NCBI GenBank assembly: GCA_039583875.1
Contig: CM077158.1
Span: forward strand, 127,243,221-127,307,220
Length of the DNA: 64,000 bases
Direction of reading: 5' to 3'
Origin: Platanthera guangdongensis
Taxonomy: Eukaryota > Streptophyta > Magnoliopsida > Asparagales > Orchidaceae
Of the stretch, positions 21,062-31,703 are shown piece after piece. A program made the position numbers and the translations under genes. The first letter of the stretch is position 1. Every line of letters starts with the position of its first letter. Under the pieces are notes generated by a model. The model was not told the origin of the DNA. It saw only the letters and a program-made list of their open reading frames with translations, and made no database searches.

Positions 21062-23003
21062 TTTTTTTCTTTACAAACAATACGGGGGCACCCCACGGAG
21101 AGGAACTTGGGCGAATGAAGTTTTTATCAATCAAATCTTGTAGCTGCACTTTCAATTCTGCCAATTCCTTTGGCGCCATACGATATGGTGACTTTGCCAC
21201 CGGTCTCGCCCCTTGCTCGAGGTTAATTTCAAATTCAATTTCTCTTTTTGGCGGGAGTCCAACTAACTCTTCCGGAAATAACTCTTGAAAGTCACATACG
21301 ACTGGAATTGTCGTAATGTCCTTCTTTTCTTCTGGAGGTCCTTTCACCATTACCAGAATAGCTTTACCGCCTTTCCGGATATGTGAAAGCGCTTTCATTG
21401 CAGAAATTACCATTTTCGACACTTCACCTAATCCGCGATACGTAATTCGACTTTGATCTGCACACTTGACCGATACTTCTTTCGTCTTACAGTCAATCAC
21501 TGCCTCCTGTTGGGTTAACCAGTCCATACCCAGAATAATATCGAACTCGGACAAGGGAAGAACCACTAAGTCCATTGTAAATGACTTATCGTTCAAGGCA
21601 AACGTAATGATTACTCGTTGTTGTGCAGTAAGTATCTGGTTATTTGGTAATGTAACTTGCAAAACCTCTTGGACCCAATAGGGTTTTGCCGCTAGTGCAT
21701 TCACTATTGTGGTAGAAATAAAGGAATGGCTTGCTCCCGTATCAAATAACACTTTAACTAAAAAGTTACCGATAGGGATAATACCTGTCACAACGGTGTC
21801 ATCCGCCTTTGCCTCTTGCTTATTCAGATTGAATACCCGCGGCTGCACTCGGCGTTCTTGTCCTTGACGTTCTTCGTTATATGCTCCTGCTGGCACTGAC
21901 GTAGAAGCTGAGGCTGCGTACTCACCTCCCGTAGTACGACCCATCTGATACAATCTCTGGCCCTGTGGCACTGGAAACTGCTGTCTTCCTCTTTGTCCTT
22001 CTCGATTCCGAGGGCACTCCCTCTGGCGATGCCCAGGCTGACGGCACAAATAGCAGACATTGCTTCCCACTAAACACTGCCCCTTGTGGCTTTTGCCACA
22101 CTTGTCACATCGTTGCTCAACTGTCGGTGCACTGCCACGGCTTTCAATGGGACGAGACCGCTTTCCTGAATCACTGGACTTCCCTGAGGTGCTCGCCTTG
22201 CTCGAGGACTCCGAAGACGACCATGTCGAGCGCTTCTTTGCAAAGTCTCTTCGCTTTTGGGTTTTCTCCGCATCGATTTCCATCAAACGGGCTTTCTTCA
22301 CCAAAGCCCCATAGTCTATGATCTCCATCGGTATCAGAATCGAACGAATACTATCCCGCAGCCCTTCCTGGAAGCGTCGACATCTCTCTTTCTCATTAGG
22401 CACAAAGGCCTCTGCATAAAATGCTAAATTGGCGAATTCTGTTTCGTAGTCCAGGACTGATCGAGGACCCTGCACCAAACGCAAAAACTTATCCTGTAAC
22501 AACTTCTTTTCTGATTCCGGAACAAACCAGTTAGTAAACGCTTGGATAAAAGTGGCCCACGGAATACTTGCTTGTGTGCGGCCCGCCAACCTGCCCCGCA
22601 CACTTTGCCACCACCGCTTTGCTTCTCCTTCTAATAAAAACGTAACCAAACCCACCTTTCGTTCGTCTGGGCAAAGCATGACTTCCAGTATCGTCTCAAT
22701 GCGTGAGATCCAATCCTCTGTTTCCAAGGGCGATAACCCTCCCCGAAACACTGGTGGCTTCAATTCCAGGAATTGCTTTAAATCGACATCCAATTGTCTC
22801 TGCTGTGACGGTCCTGCCACTTCCGGTGCTGGTGTAGGGGGCACATCTCTAACCATTTTAATAGCCTCTGCCAGCATCCGTGTCAGATCCATTAATTGCG
22901 GTGGTGCCTGTGAGGGTAGCATTTGCGGCAGCTCTTGCTGGGCCTGCCCTGATGCACTTCCCTCAGACATGACCTCTTGCTCTTCCTGCGCATCCATCGA
23001 CAT
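21027..23003 (-). CDS. gag-pro: G2 Gag-protease and start of RT
   Basis: The open frame reaches 23102, inside the LTR, so the likely start is the ATG at 23003 ([10 protein letters not shown]), just after the primer site. It has a Gag core with WWQSVRGR and [15 protein letters not shown], a Ser/Lys-rich linker, a [12 protein letters not shown] motif, a CCHC knuckle [14 protein letters not shown] and an aspartic protease with [11 protein letters not shown]. It then enters RT ([11 protein letters not shown]) and leaves frame after the extra base at 21062-21068. Gag and protease are continuous here, unlike G1. Gag forms the particle and the protease cleaves the polyprotein. Confidence 0.93.
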   Translation of the reverse strand: MSMDAQEEQEVMSEGSASGQAQQELPQMLPSQAPPQLMDLTRMLAEAIKMVRDVPPTPAPEVAGPSQQRQLDVDLKQFLELKPPVFRGGLSPLETEDWISRIETILEVMLCPDERKVGLVTFLLEGEAKRWWQSVRGRLAGRTQASIPWATFIQAFTNWFVPESEKKLLQDKFLRLVQGPRSVLDYETEFANLAFYAEAFVPNEKERCRRFQEGLRDSIRSILIPMEIIDYGALVKKARLMEIDAEKTQKRRDFAKKRSTWSSSESSSKASTSGKSSDSGKRSRPIESRGSAPTVEQRCDKCGKSHKGQCLVGSNVCYLCRQPGHRQRECPRNREGQRGRQQFPVPQGQRLYQMGRTTGGEYAASASTSVPAGAYNEERQGQERRVQPRVFNLNKQEAKADDTVVTGIIPIGNFLVKVLFDTGASHSFISTTIVNALAAKPYWVQEVLQVTLPNNQILTAQQRVIITFALNDKSFTMDLVVLPLSEFDIILGMDWLTQQEAVIDCKTKEVSVKCADQSRITYRGLGEVSKMVISAMKALSHIRKGGKAILVMVKGPPEEKKDITTIPVVCDFQELFPEELVGLPPKREIEFEINLEQGARPVAKSPYRMAPKELAELKVQLQDLIDKNFIRPSSSPWGAPVLFVKKKRGNVTLVRGLS

Positions 23004-23057
23004 CACAATTAACAATATCCATACATACTCGTTATGGCCAGGGGCAAGTGGAAACCT

Positions 23058-23070
23058 CCCTCTGATACCA
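23058..23070 (-). other. G2 primer-binding site
   Basis: TGGTATCAGAGGG on the minus strand lies six bases after the LTR end. It matches the initiator-Met tRNA primer site used by many plant LTR elements. Confidence 0.9.
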
Positions 23071-23076
23071 TTAAAT

Positions 23077-25219
23077 TGTAACGGCCCTATTGTCCGCCAC
23101 AATTAACAATATCCTAAACATATGTATTTCATAATCTTGTACAGCGGAAAAGGTACATATGCATTTCATAACGAGTAAGTATCAGAAATCAATTACATAC
23201 CAATACAGAAAGAAAAGTAAAGCAGTAAATGCTACCTGAGCTCTAATGACGACCGGTCGCTGTCTTTCCGGTTCCTAAAAATTTAGAGAGTACAACCGTT
23301 AGTCTTGTATAAGACTAAGTGAAAATTTACCTTTTTAATCTGCTGTACAGTAAAAAGTTTCGAATAAAAAGTAAGTTAGTAAATTAATGTAGCACAGTTC
23401 CTTTCATCGTGAATTGTCTTGCAAGAGCAATAATTACCAATAGTGTTTCAGTAAGGCTTAAACCCATCATCAATAAGAAACAATGAACGTCTGTTATCGT
23501 TAAGCTATAAGACAATGTTCTTTACGTTTGCATTTCTTTTTATATATATATATAGGCACTATTAAGGGTAATTCAATAAATTCTATATCAGTCTCCGTAT
23601 TCCATATTTCAGTCTTTGGGCCCGACCCCTTTTGGGGTCATCAGTCTCCAGACCAGTACGTACAACACGCGTTTATGCCTTTCGGCTCGACTGGCCTGGT
23701 ACTTCAGTACACAACATCAGTATTCTTCATTTTATATTACCCTTAATAGTTCCATGTGTCGACACATTATATTATGCATGATGAGTTATTTGTTAATTAG
23801 TCCCCTCAGAACATTTACTTGCTTGATTGCCTCAAAGTGAGGCCATTCATAGCATTTACAACATGTAGAGTGATGGTATAAAGCAGTTTCATGAAATAGT
23901 TACATATTTTGGTAAAGCATACATCAAAAAGAGAAATTCTCACCGTGGCCCGTTCCTTTTCTTTGCCCCATCTCGAATAGACGTCGCGTCGACTCGGAGA
24001 TGCCATCCTTCACAATATCTGTACATTTATAAGGCAACAATTTCAAGTCATGAGGTTGCATCCCACACAGCGACCCAACGCATTCAAGCCTACACAAAAC
24101 CAGCCCACAAATGCTGTCCACAGCCAGCCAAAACCAGCCCACATATGCTGTCCACAGCCAGCTAAAACCAGCCCACAAATGCTGTCCACAGCCAGCTAAA
24201 ACCAGCCCACAAAGACATAGGCCAAACAGCCCATAACTAGCCCCTAACACAGACAGTCCCAAAACCAGCCCAGCTGCTATCCTCACACAGCAGCCACAAA
24301 ACCAAAATAAACATAGAACCAAACTACCAGCCGGCCAAAACCAAAACAACCGAAACTAGGGCACATCTCCTAAGCAGCAGCCCACAAGAGGATAACCGAC
24401 CATCCACGAAACCAACTACAAGACATAAATCCAGCCTCAAGTACACAAAAATATGAAAGGAAGCAAATACCGAGTTCAAAGAAACGTGAGAGTGCTCCCA
24501 CCAAAGCCAAGAAAGCTCCAACAGTCCAATCGTCGGCTAAGGAATAGGCGATTAGAACATAGACACGTAGAAACGAAGGAAGAAACAGAGGATTTCACCA
24601 TACCAGGCGACGAGAAGGAGAAATCACCCAAACCCTAGCTATCGGGTTTCGCCGATGCGGAGACAATGCGCGAATGCCAGTTCAGGGCAGGAATCGCTGT
24701 TATAAGAAATAAAACCCACCGCTGCAGCCGCATCTGCCAAGCCCGAACCGGATGCAAACTGAACCGGTGAACCCAGCCATACCTCCAACCCCTCCAACAA
24801 ACAGCGCCAACCAAACCAGCCAACCCAACCAGCCAACAAAGTTCACCAATATTACCAATACAACATTACCCCATAAAATACACCCGCAGCACTAGCAAAT
24901 CAAGCCCACTTGTTAATTTACAACATATATACACAATTACATAATTCCTGCGACATTGATCTGTGCCGTCTTCATTAAAAAAACAACAAAACAAATATAA
25001 AGAACGTTCCATACATAACATAGCATAGCACATGCAAAAGAAGAACTCGCACGACGCCGAATCATAGCTCAGGGCGACGCCGATTCAATATTGCTTTCCT
25101 CTTTTTTCCTCATCGGGGACGTTACCTGTCATGAATTAATTTTCGTTACGCAGAATCATAGAAGTAATTAAGTACTACAACATAACAGACGATGACATAC
25201 CAAAAAGATGTGCGTCACA
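23077..25219 (-). repeat. G2 5' LTR (right copy, 2143 bp)
   Basis: It is nearly identical to 16217-18358 and has the same microsatellite (one TA longer), structured segment (23559-23749) and 34-bp repeat (24096-24213). It ends GCGTCACA, followed by the TSD TGGTA. Confidence 0.95.
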
Positions 25220-28011
25220 TGGTAATCCCTAAAGCAGGACCTATTTGTGTTATATGCAGACCATGACCTATGACTACCCTAGAAATGTGATCTTCCAAAA
25301 CTTAAGGCATCTTGCCTCTAAATATTTATCCTAAGGTAATATGGACTAAGGGAACTACCCTAAGGATTCTCACAATTTTTCTTGGCCAAATAGTCATTTA
25401 ATTAATTCTTCTAATTTAAATGCTAGGTCACTTTACACATGAAGTAGTTTGATTAAGTATCCACTGACCTAGGGAATTTTTCCTGAAATGTATATTTACA
25501 AAATATTACTGCCTACAGAATTTCATAATTTTCCTGAAAATATTTATCATCATTTTCTATTTAATATCAATTCCACATAAATTCCATTTTCCAAATGAAG
25601 TATAGGCATCATGTACTCAAAAATTCCAGAAAACTTACAGAGCTTGTAGGACACTAATTTAAGACTATTGGCAGAGAATCATCAACATTTAATGTAAGAT
25701 GGCCTATAGGATTCCATTATAAAATATTTACCAAAATGCCATTGAACTAATTTAACACAAGTAATGCATCCATTAAATTCTGAGAAATTTATGCAAACCT
25801 AATAATAACATTTTATAATAGTAGAATAATTTCCAAATTTTTCAGAGGTATAATTCCATCATTTCAAGAATTAACAAGATAAGGGTAAAATGGGAAATAT
25901 AGGGTATCTACTCCAAATATTCTTCAAAACAGAGAAATCATATTTTTTCTAAGTCAAATGTGATGTGTTCTATGCCTTAGCAAAGTTGTTTGGATTTATA
26001 CTTGAATAAATCCTATTTTCCAATTTTATTCCCAAAATAGCTATATTTAAAATAAATTCCAATAAATGAAATTTTGATTCCAAAAATTCCATCATTAATT
26101 TGAGGGGTGAAATTTACCCTAATGAACCACTGGAAATAATTTCATGACACTTGCATGTCACCATTAGGCTAAATACACAAATTTGCATTTTTGCTATTTG
26201 CACACCGAGACTTAACATAGGCTAGCACATGCAAGTGGATTCTCCCACATGCAGTGAACCCAAGGTGCTGAAAATTTTATCATGCACCTAGGATGACCCC
26301 ACTGACCCACCACCAAAATTTGGGGCCATGGAGAGGAGTAGAACTCCATATATGTCATTTATTTAAATTTTGATATTTTACCAAAACCTATAGGAAATTT
26401 TTTTCCAAAAATTCCTAAATTTTGGCAGGAGCTAAGTATGCTCTAATAATGCATGTGGCCAAAATGTGGGGCCATGGTGAATAATATTGTGACCTGGGCA
26501 CCCAATTTAATTTCTGCCCTACTCTAGGACCAGTCCTAGGAGAAATGTCCTACAGGACTGTACACTACACCAAAATGTAAGTTTAGGGTGGCATATTAAA
26601 GGTAAGACCCTAGGCTACATTTTTCATTAAGGGCCTAAGTTCTGAAACTCTAAGAGGCCTAAATTTAACATGCAAGTGACAGCCAAAACAGGGACAGAAA
26701 ATTAAATTTTGATGTAGCACGAATCTTGAAGCAGGATGGAGGGCATCCGTTCATCTTCCTCCTCCAGCCAATGGCCGAGATTTGCCCGACCTGGAGCACC
26801 TTCAAACCTCATTTCCCGGCAACCCCTTAGCCTCCACGGCCGGCTACCACCACCACCACCTCCGTTGAGGTGGTGGCCAACGTTTGGCGGTGAAATGGTG
26901 GCCGGAGGCGGCGGTTTCTGGCGAACTTGCACTCCATCAAAATTCCAAAATCCATGAAAAAGCTCACCTTGGATCTGGCTCATTTGAGCCCGATGTCTCG
27001 CCTAATAGATCTAGGAAACTAGTACGGGTAGAGGTGAGGTGAAACGGACCTCGATTGGGGCTTGGCGGCGGGTTTGGCGGCGGTTGGCCATGAAAAATTT
27101 CCTCTCCGGCGAGCTTGCTCCCGAACTCGATTCTCCACCAAAAGCTTCGATCCAGGTATCGAATTCCACTCCTTTGGACCTTCTGAAGCTAATGGGATGG
27201 TTGGTTTTGGCTGATATGGCTTGTATACAGAGATGCCATGATGGGAATTTCGGCCATGAGCTTTGGTTTCTCCTCCTTGGCTCCAAGTGGCATGAAATTG
27301 GGTTGGAAAGGATGATAATTGATGTGTGGGTTCAGATTTGTGCTTGGAAAGAGAGGAGGAGGGCCACATGGCCTTCATCCCCATTTTCCCTCTCTTCTCT
27401 CTCCTCTTTTTCCCCCAATTTCCAAAACTACCCCCTTGCATGCAATCTCTCTCCAATTTCAGGAGGGTAGGGGCTGTCATTAACCATTAAGGCTGGTCAT
27501 GGGCCAATTTGGTGGGCTTGGTCCAAGGGGAAATGGCTTGGCCTTCATTTCACTCTTTAGGTCAATTTGTTGACCAAATTGACTTTTAGGGTTGACTGGT
27601 CAACCATGGTGGGTGGACTGACCCCACTTGGTGGAAATGGGTCTAGTGGCACCACCCAACTTGGTTTGGGTCAAGGGGGTGCCCCACTTAGGTTAATTAG
27701 GCCTATGAGTGTGGGTTTGACCAAATTAAGCCCAAGGTTGACCTTGGTCAACTGGGGTCAAAATGTTGACCCAGTGACATACCCTAGGGTCCACTTAGAT
27801 TGTTTTTAGGGTTAGGGCAATGTGGTGGGGTCATGGTGTGGCTAGGGTCCCCACTCAGGCTAGTTTGACCTAGTTTGACTAAGGTCTTATAGTGGGCCCC
27901 ACATGGCTACCACCCACTACCTAGGGTCAAACCTAGTTGATCTCCTCAAATCTCACCCCATGCCTAACCCAATCTAAGTTGAGGGGTCCAGAAGTAACAT
28001 GGGATGTTACA
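25220..28011 (-). repeat. G1 5' LTR, outer part
   Basis: It begins with the G2 TSD and is collinear with 6675-9460. It ends GATGTTACA at 28011, followed by the G1 TSD CACTC. The splice-donor-like AAG|GTGAGC recurs at 26971-26962 on the minus strand. Confidence 0.93.
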
Positions 28012-29389
28012 CACTCATCCAAGGAGATCAAGTTTTCTCAAATCTTCAGATCTCTGTAGTTTTCAAAGTGTTCAAGGCCAACATATTTTCAGACTCCAGA
28101 CACTCAACATTTCAGCTATTGCTGAAATCATCTATTGCTGGAGTTCAATCTTTGAAGGCCTATCACCCTCAACAAAGCTTTTCTTCCTGAAGATCTCAAG
28201 GATTCAGGGGGAGCTTTGACATCAATCCACATAGTCTTCTCAGTTGTTTGAGAAAGAGAATACTGCCATCACTCTCTCACCCCCACTCTGTAAAGGGTTT
28301 TTCAAACTCCCTTCAAAAGTTTGAACCTGGTTTTTGAGCACCTTGTCAAAAGCTCATTGGTGGCAAGACACCTGATCAAAAAATCTGCTTTGGTTTTTGA
28401 GCACCTTATCAAAAGCTCATTGGTGCCCAGGACACCTGATCAACTCATCCTGCAGTGGATTCCTACCTAGGGTGGTAGAAGAGTGGATGTACCCAAGTTT
28501 GGGGAACCACTATATTTCCTTGTGTCTTCTGGTTTTGCTTACTTTCATTTTTGTTTCTGGCCTTGATTTTTCTGTGCTTAGTTTTTGGTTAACTTAATAC
28601 TGTGATTAGATTTTTTATTGCTTCCCTGCTCACACATATTACAACAATAGTTGTAAAAGTTTGTAAAAGTTTTAAAGCACCATATACTCTATTCACCCCC
28701 CCCCCCCTCTAGAGTATATCAGATCTAGTTGCACTTTCAACATATTTCAAGACTCCAGACATCCAACATTTCAGCTATTGCTGAAATCATCTTTTGCTGG
28801 AGCTCAACTTTTGAAGGCCTATCACCCTACAGCAAAGCTTCTTTTCCTGAAGATCTCAAGAACTCAGGGGGAGCTTTGACACCACCAATCCACATAGTCT
28901 TCTCAGCTGATCTGAGAAAGAGAAGACTGCCATCACTCTCTCACCCCCTCTCTATAAAGGGTTTTTCAAACTCCCTTCAAAAGTTTGAACTTGGTTTTTG
29001 AGCACCTTGTCAAAAGCTCATTGGTGGCAAGACACCTGATCAAAAAATCTGATTTGGTTTTTGAGCACCTTATCAAAAGCTCATTGGTGCCCAGGACACC
29101 TGATCAACTCATCCTGCAGTGGATTCCCACCTAAGGTTGTAGAAGACTGGATGTACCAAAGTTTATGGGAACCACTATATTTCCTTGTGTCTTCTGGTTT
29201 TGCTTGTCTTTATTTTTGTTTCTGGTCTTGATTATTCTGTGATTAGTTTTTGATTAGTTTAGTTCTGTAATCAGATTTTTAATTGCTTCCCTGCTCACTC
29301 ACATTGCAACCATTGTTGTAAAAAGTTGTTAAACACCATATACTCTATTCACCCCCCTCTAGAGTATATCAGATCTAGCTGCACTTTCA
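28012..29389 (+). repeat. S1 3' LTR, right part with 650-bp tandem duplication
   Basis: It continues the S1 LTR after the G1 TSD. Copy 1 (28081-28739) and copy 2 (28740-29389) are similar throughout, and each ends TTGCACTTTCA or CTGCACTTTCA. They contain the stretch seen before the LTR end in S2 and S4: a CAGGGGGAGC-type tract, 'CACATAGTCTTCTC', a TATA region and the 'GTAGAAGA...TGGATGTACC' block. Without the duplication the LTR would be about 1.5 kb, close to those of S2 and S4. Copy 2 has TATAAA at 28953-28958; copy 1 has TGTAAA there. Confidence 0.8.
28953..28958 (+). promoter_or_regulatory. TATA box of S1 LTR (copy 2)
   Basis: TATAAAGGG lies in the context shared by S2 (48182), S4 (54725) and S3 (30896). 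Confidence 0.6.
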
Positions 29390-29439
29390 GCATGGACAGT
29401 CAAAGCCCAATAGTTTGCAAAGCAGATTTGCGGCTAAGT

Positions 29440-30200
29440 ACACAGGCATTGAGTGAAAGCAGTTCACTCGATTCCATGTAACAAGAGGCATCGAGTAAAG
29501 ATCAGTCTGTCAAAGCTTCAGTATTGGCAATGAAAAAATTCGACTATGTCCAGAATCGTTGAGTGAGGATAACTCACTCAATGGCTGAAGAAAGAAGCAT
29601 TGAGTCAACCTCAAGCGGCCAAAGCAGTTGAAGATCTATCAAGAATTTTAGCTCTGTCCAGAAGCATTGAGTGAGGACAACTCACTCAATGCGCAAAGAA
29701 GAAAGCGTCGACAGGACAGTGTTTAGTCAAAGCTTAAGAAGAGATAGACAAAAAAATCTATCTAAGTCCAGATGCGTTGAGTGAGGACAGTTCACTCAAT
29801 GCAAGTTCATCAAGAAGATTGGCTAACTACACAAGCATTGAGTGAAGCCAGTTCACTCAATGCCTCATCAATAAGATGCAAAGACAGAAGCGTTGAGTGA
29901 TGAAGGCTCACTCAACACATTCATAAAGAGAAAAGCGAATAAGTACATAAGCATTGAGTGATGGGAGTTCACTCAATGACTCAGCAAGATGGCAGACATT
30001 CAGAGAACCAGCTAAGTCCAGATGCGTTGAGTGATGAAGGTTCACTCAATGCACTCAACGCCTGACAGTGAAGAAGTAATTGGCTAAGTCCTTTGAGTGA
30101 TGAAGGTTCACTCAATGCATTCAATGCCTAGAAGTGCAGATTATTTGACTAAAGGTTTTTGCGCTGAGTGAAGGCTATTTAGTCAACACACTCAACGCCT
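29440..30200 (+). repeat. S3 palindromic motif array (about 12 copies)
   Basis: The motif is GCATTGAGTGA-N5 to N8-TCACTCAATGC, with a GCGTTGAGTGA variant. Good copies start near 29662, 29772, 29834, 29951 and 30024. Copies are spaced roughly every 50-70 bp. The arms are exact reverse complements, but their sequence is unrelated to the TCGTCGA motif of S1, S2 and S4. Confidence 0.85.
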
Positions 30201-30895
30201 GGGATGAAATTGAAAATTTGGCTAAGTCCACATGCTGATGTCAGCATGAGTCAGCAAAATTCAAAATTGTTGTTGGGAAGTTACTGTACGCGACAATGGC
30301 AGCACTTGCCTTCCATGTTGCGTTTAATGCAAAAGCGAGATTGCAGCTTGCAAATCCAAGTGGGCCCACGTATCAAAGAGCCGTTAGACTGTGGAAGATA
30401 TGAGGAAAAAGATCGGTAGAAGCTAAAAAACTTTTAAGGGTTTTATCTTTTTGCAAAGAGGCAGAACTTCATCGTCTTCCTCACGCCATTGTTGCAAAGC
30501 ATGAAGATAAAGTTCAACCCACTGATCTAAAAGTTCATATAGTTAGTTGTAGCTATCTTCACCTGCTACATCAAGTTCAGAATAAATTCATGAGAAAGAA
30601 GAAAAAGTAGATCATTCTAATTTCTGCAGTCAAGGTTAGCTGAGTGAAGAATTCAAATAACTGTCAAATCATTTGTCTCCATCAACAAGATCTGAAACTT
30701 GTGTTTCTGAGTTACTTCCAGCACAAGCAATAGTTTCCTGAAGATCATATTACTTGTTGCTGAGAAGATGTTAGGGCTGAGATTCTCTCAGCTCAGGAAG
30801 CAGAAGACTCAGAGAATATTTCTCTGGAGTCAAATAAACAACAACAACCCATTCCTTTCTGTAGGATCCTTTGGGTCTAAGTTGTTGGCCTATTT

Positions 30896-30901
30896 TATAA
30901 A
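30896..30901 (+). promoter_or_regulatory. TATA box of S3 LTR
   Basis: TATAAAGGC, as in the other Sirevirus LTRs, lies about 640 bp before the LTR end. Confidence 0.5.
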
Positions 30902-30904
30902 GGC

Positions 30905-31260
30905 TGAGTGTAGGATCATTTGTTGATCTGAGGTAGGATCATGTGTGGATTTGAGGTAGGCCATGTGTGCCTGAGGTAGGACAGTTTTCCTGAGGTAGGA
31001 GAGTCATTCTCTCTGAGTGGTAGGGCCTTTTGTGCCTGAGGTGTAGGATCCTCTGGTGGATCTGAGGAAGGGCCTCTGTGTCTGAGCTGTAGGAGAGTCA
31101 TCCTATCTAAGTTCTAGGATTAAACTCCTAGCCTGAGCTGTAGCAATTAATTTAATATAAGCTTTATTATAAGCTAGGTGATCTTTGGATCACTGAGTTG
31201 TAGGATCAAGCTTGCTATTAGGTAGGGCTTTGTGCCCGAGCTGTATGTCTTGGAGGAGAC
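30905..31260 (+). repeat. Degenerate 20-30-bp repeats after S3 TATA box
   Basis: Units such as CTGAGGTAGGA and CTGAGCTGTAGGA recur about ten times. Many contain small hairpins, for example GATCATTTGTTGATC. The position is just downstream of the TATA box, so they would be transcribed as leader. Confidence 0.65.
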
Positions 31261-31536
31261 TGAGAGATCCTATGAGATCTTTGTTGTAAGCTCTTAGGAG
31301 CCGAGATTTGGAGAAGTGCCTTGTCTAACACACTATAAGAAAGGTGGGAGAGAAAGTGTATGTACCCATATTCTGGGGAACCTCTATAAATTCTGTTTGT
31401 GCTTTTTTGTGATATGTCTTGAAAGCAAAAAAAATTACCAACACACAACACACTTAAAGAAGGAAAATTATAAAGAGACTAAAAAGATATTCACCCCCTC
31501 TAGGTGTTTAGCTACACTTGAAACTAAAGACTTTCA

Positions 31537-31550
31537 AGTTATATCAAAGG
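31537..31550 (+). other. S3 primer-binding site, degenerate
   Basis: AGTTATATCAAAGG directly follows CTTTCA and aligns with ATTGGTATCAGAGG, the initiator-Met site in S2 and S4, with four differences. Confidence 0.65.
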
Positions 31551-31703
31551 GTGGTTCCTCAAAAAGGACTTAACAGTCTGAGTATATCTCAAGGTGTAGC
31601 TTAAAGTATAGTACTTATAGGTTCAGGAGAGAATCATAAGGAGCTGGGTTCCATAAAGCTTCCTATCTATAGGAGGGAGAGCTTTGAAATCTAGAAGGAG
31701 AGC

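Larger units (their letters stand above)
16217..25219 (-). mobile_element. G2: chromodomain Ty3/gypsy element, minus strand, young
   Basis: It is a 9.0 kb element with LTRs 16217-18358 and 23077-25219 that differ, by eye, at five substitutions and two small indels. It has a primer site, a polypurine tract, gag-pro and pol, and is flanked by TGGTA. The near-identity of the LTRs makes it the youngest datable insertion in the window, consistent with its position inside a G1 LTR. One homopolymer frameshift disrupts pol. Confidence 0.95.
4814..28011 (-). mobile_element. G1: Tekay/Del-like Ty3/gypsy chromovirus, minus strand
   Basis: The element is bounded by TG...CA ends and a 5-bp TSD (CACTC). 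Without the nested G2 it is about 14.2 kb: two LTRs of about 4.65 kb, a minus-strand gag and a minus-strand pol ending in a chromodomain. Long LTRs and a C-terminal chromodomain suit the Tekay/Del lineage. By eye the two LTRs differ at roughly 1 percent of sites, so the insertion is fairly recent. The LTR that is 5' in element orientation lies at the right and holds G2. Confidence 0.93.
1..29389 (+). mobile_element. S1: Sirevirus-type Ty1/copia element, 3' part (split by G1)
   Basis: The segment reads in the order RNase H end, palindromic-repeat spacer, env-like ORF, polypurine tract and 3' LTR. This is the order of env-bearing copia elements (Sireviruses). The 5' LTR, gag and most of pol lie left of the window. 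The 3' LTR begins TGTTGG at 4016 and ends CTTTCA at 29389, but 4814-28011 belongs to the inserted gypsy element G1. S1 itself appears to sit inside the LTR of the older element S3. Its own TSD cannot be checked because the left end is missing; the five bases after its right end are GCATG. Confidence 0.85.
29390..31536 (+). repeat. S3 5' LTR, incomplete at its left end
   Basis: The right end is CTTTCA at 31536, followed by a worn primer site. About 31345-31390 matches the block 'TGTACCCA...TGGGGAACC' of other Sirevirus LTRs near their 3' ends. It contains a palindromic array (29440-30200), a TATA box (30896) and short degenerate repeats (30905-31260). The region 30205-30890 holds no gene that I recognise. 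Confidence 0.75.

Noticed and set aside
29440..30200. Regularly spaced repeats that could suggest a CRISPR array
   Set aside because: Units are imperfect palindromes with variable spacing inside a plant retrotransposon LTR. No cas genes or bacterial sequence are present.
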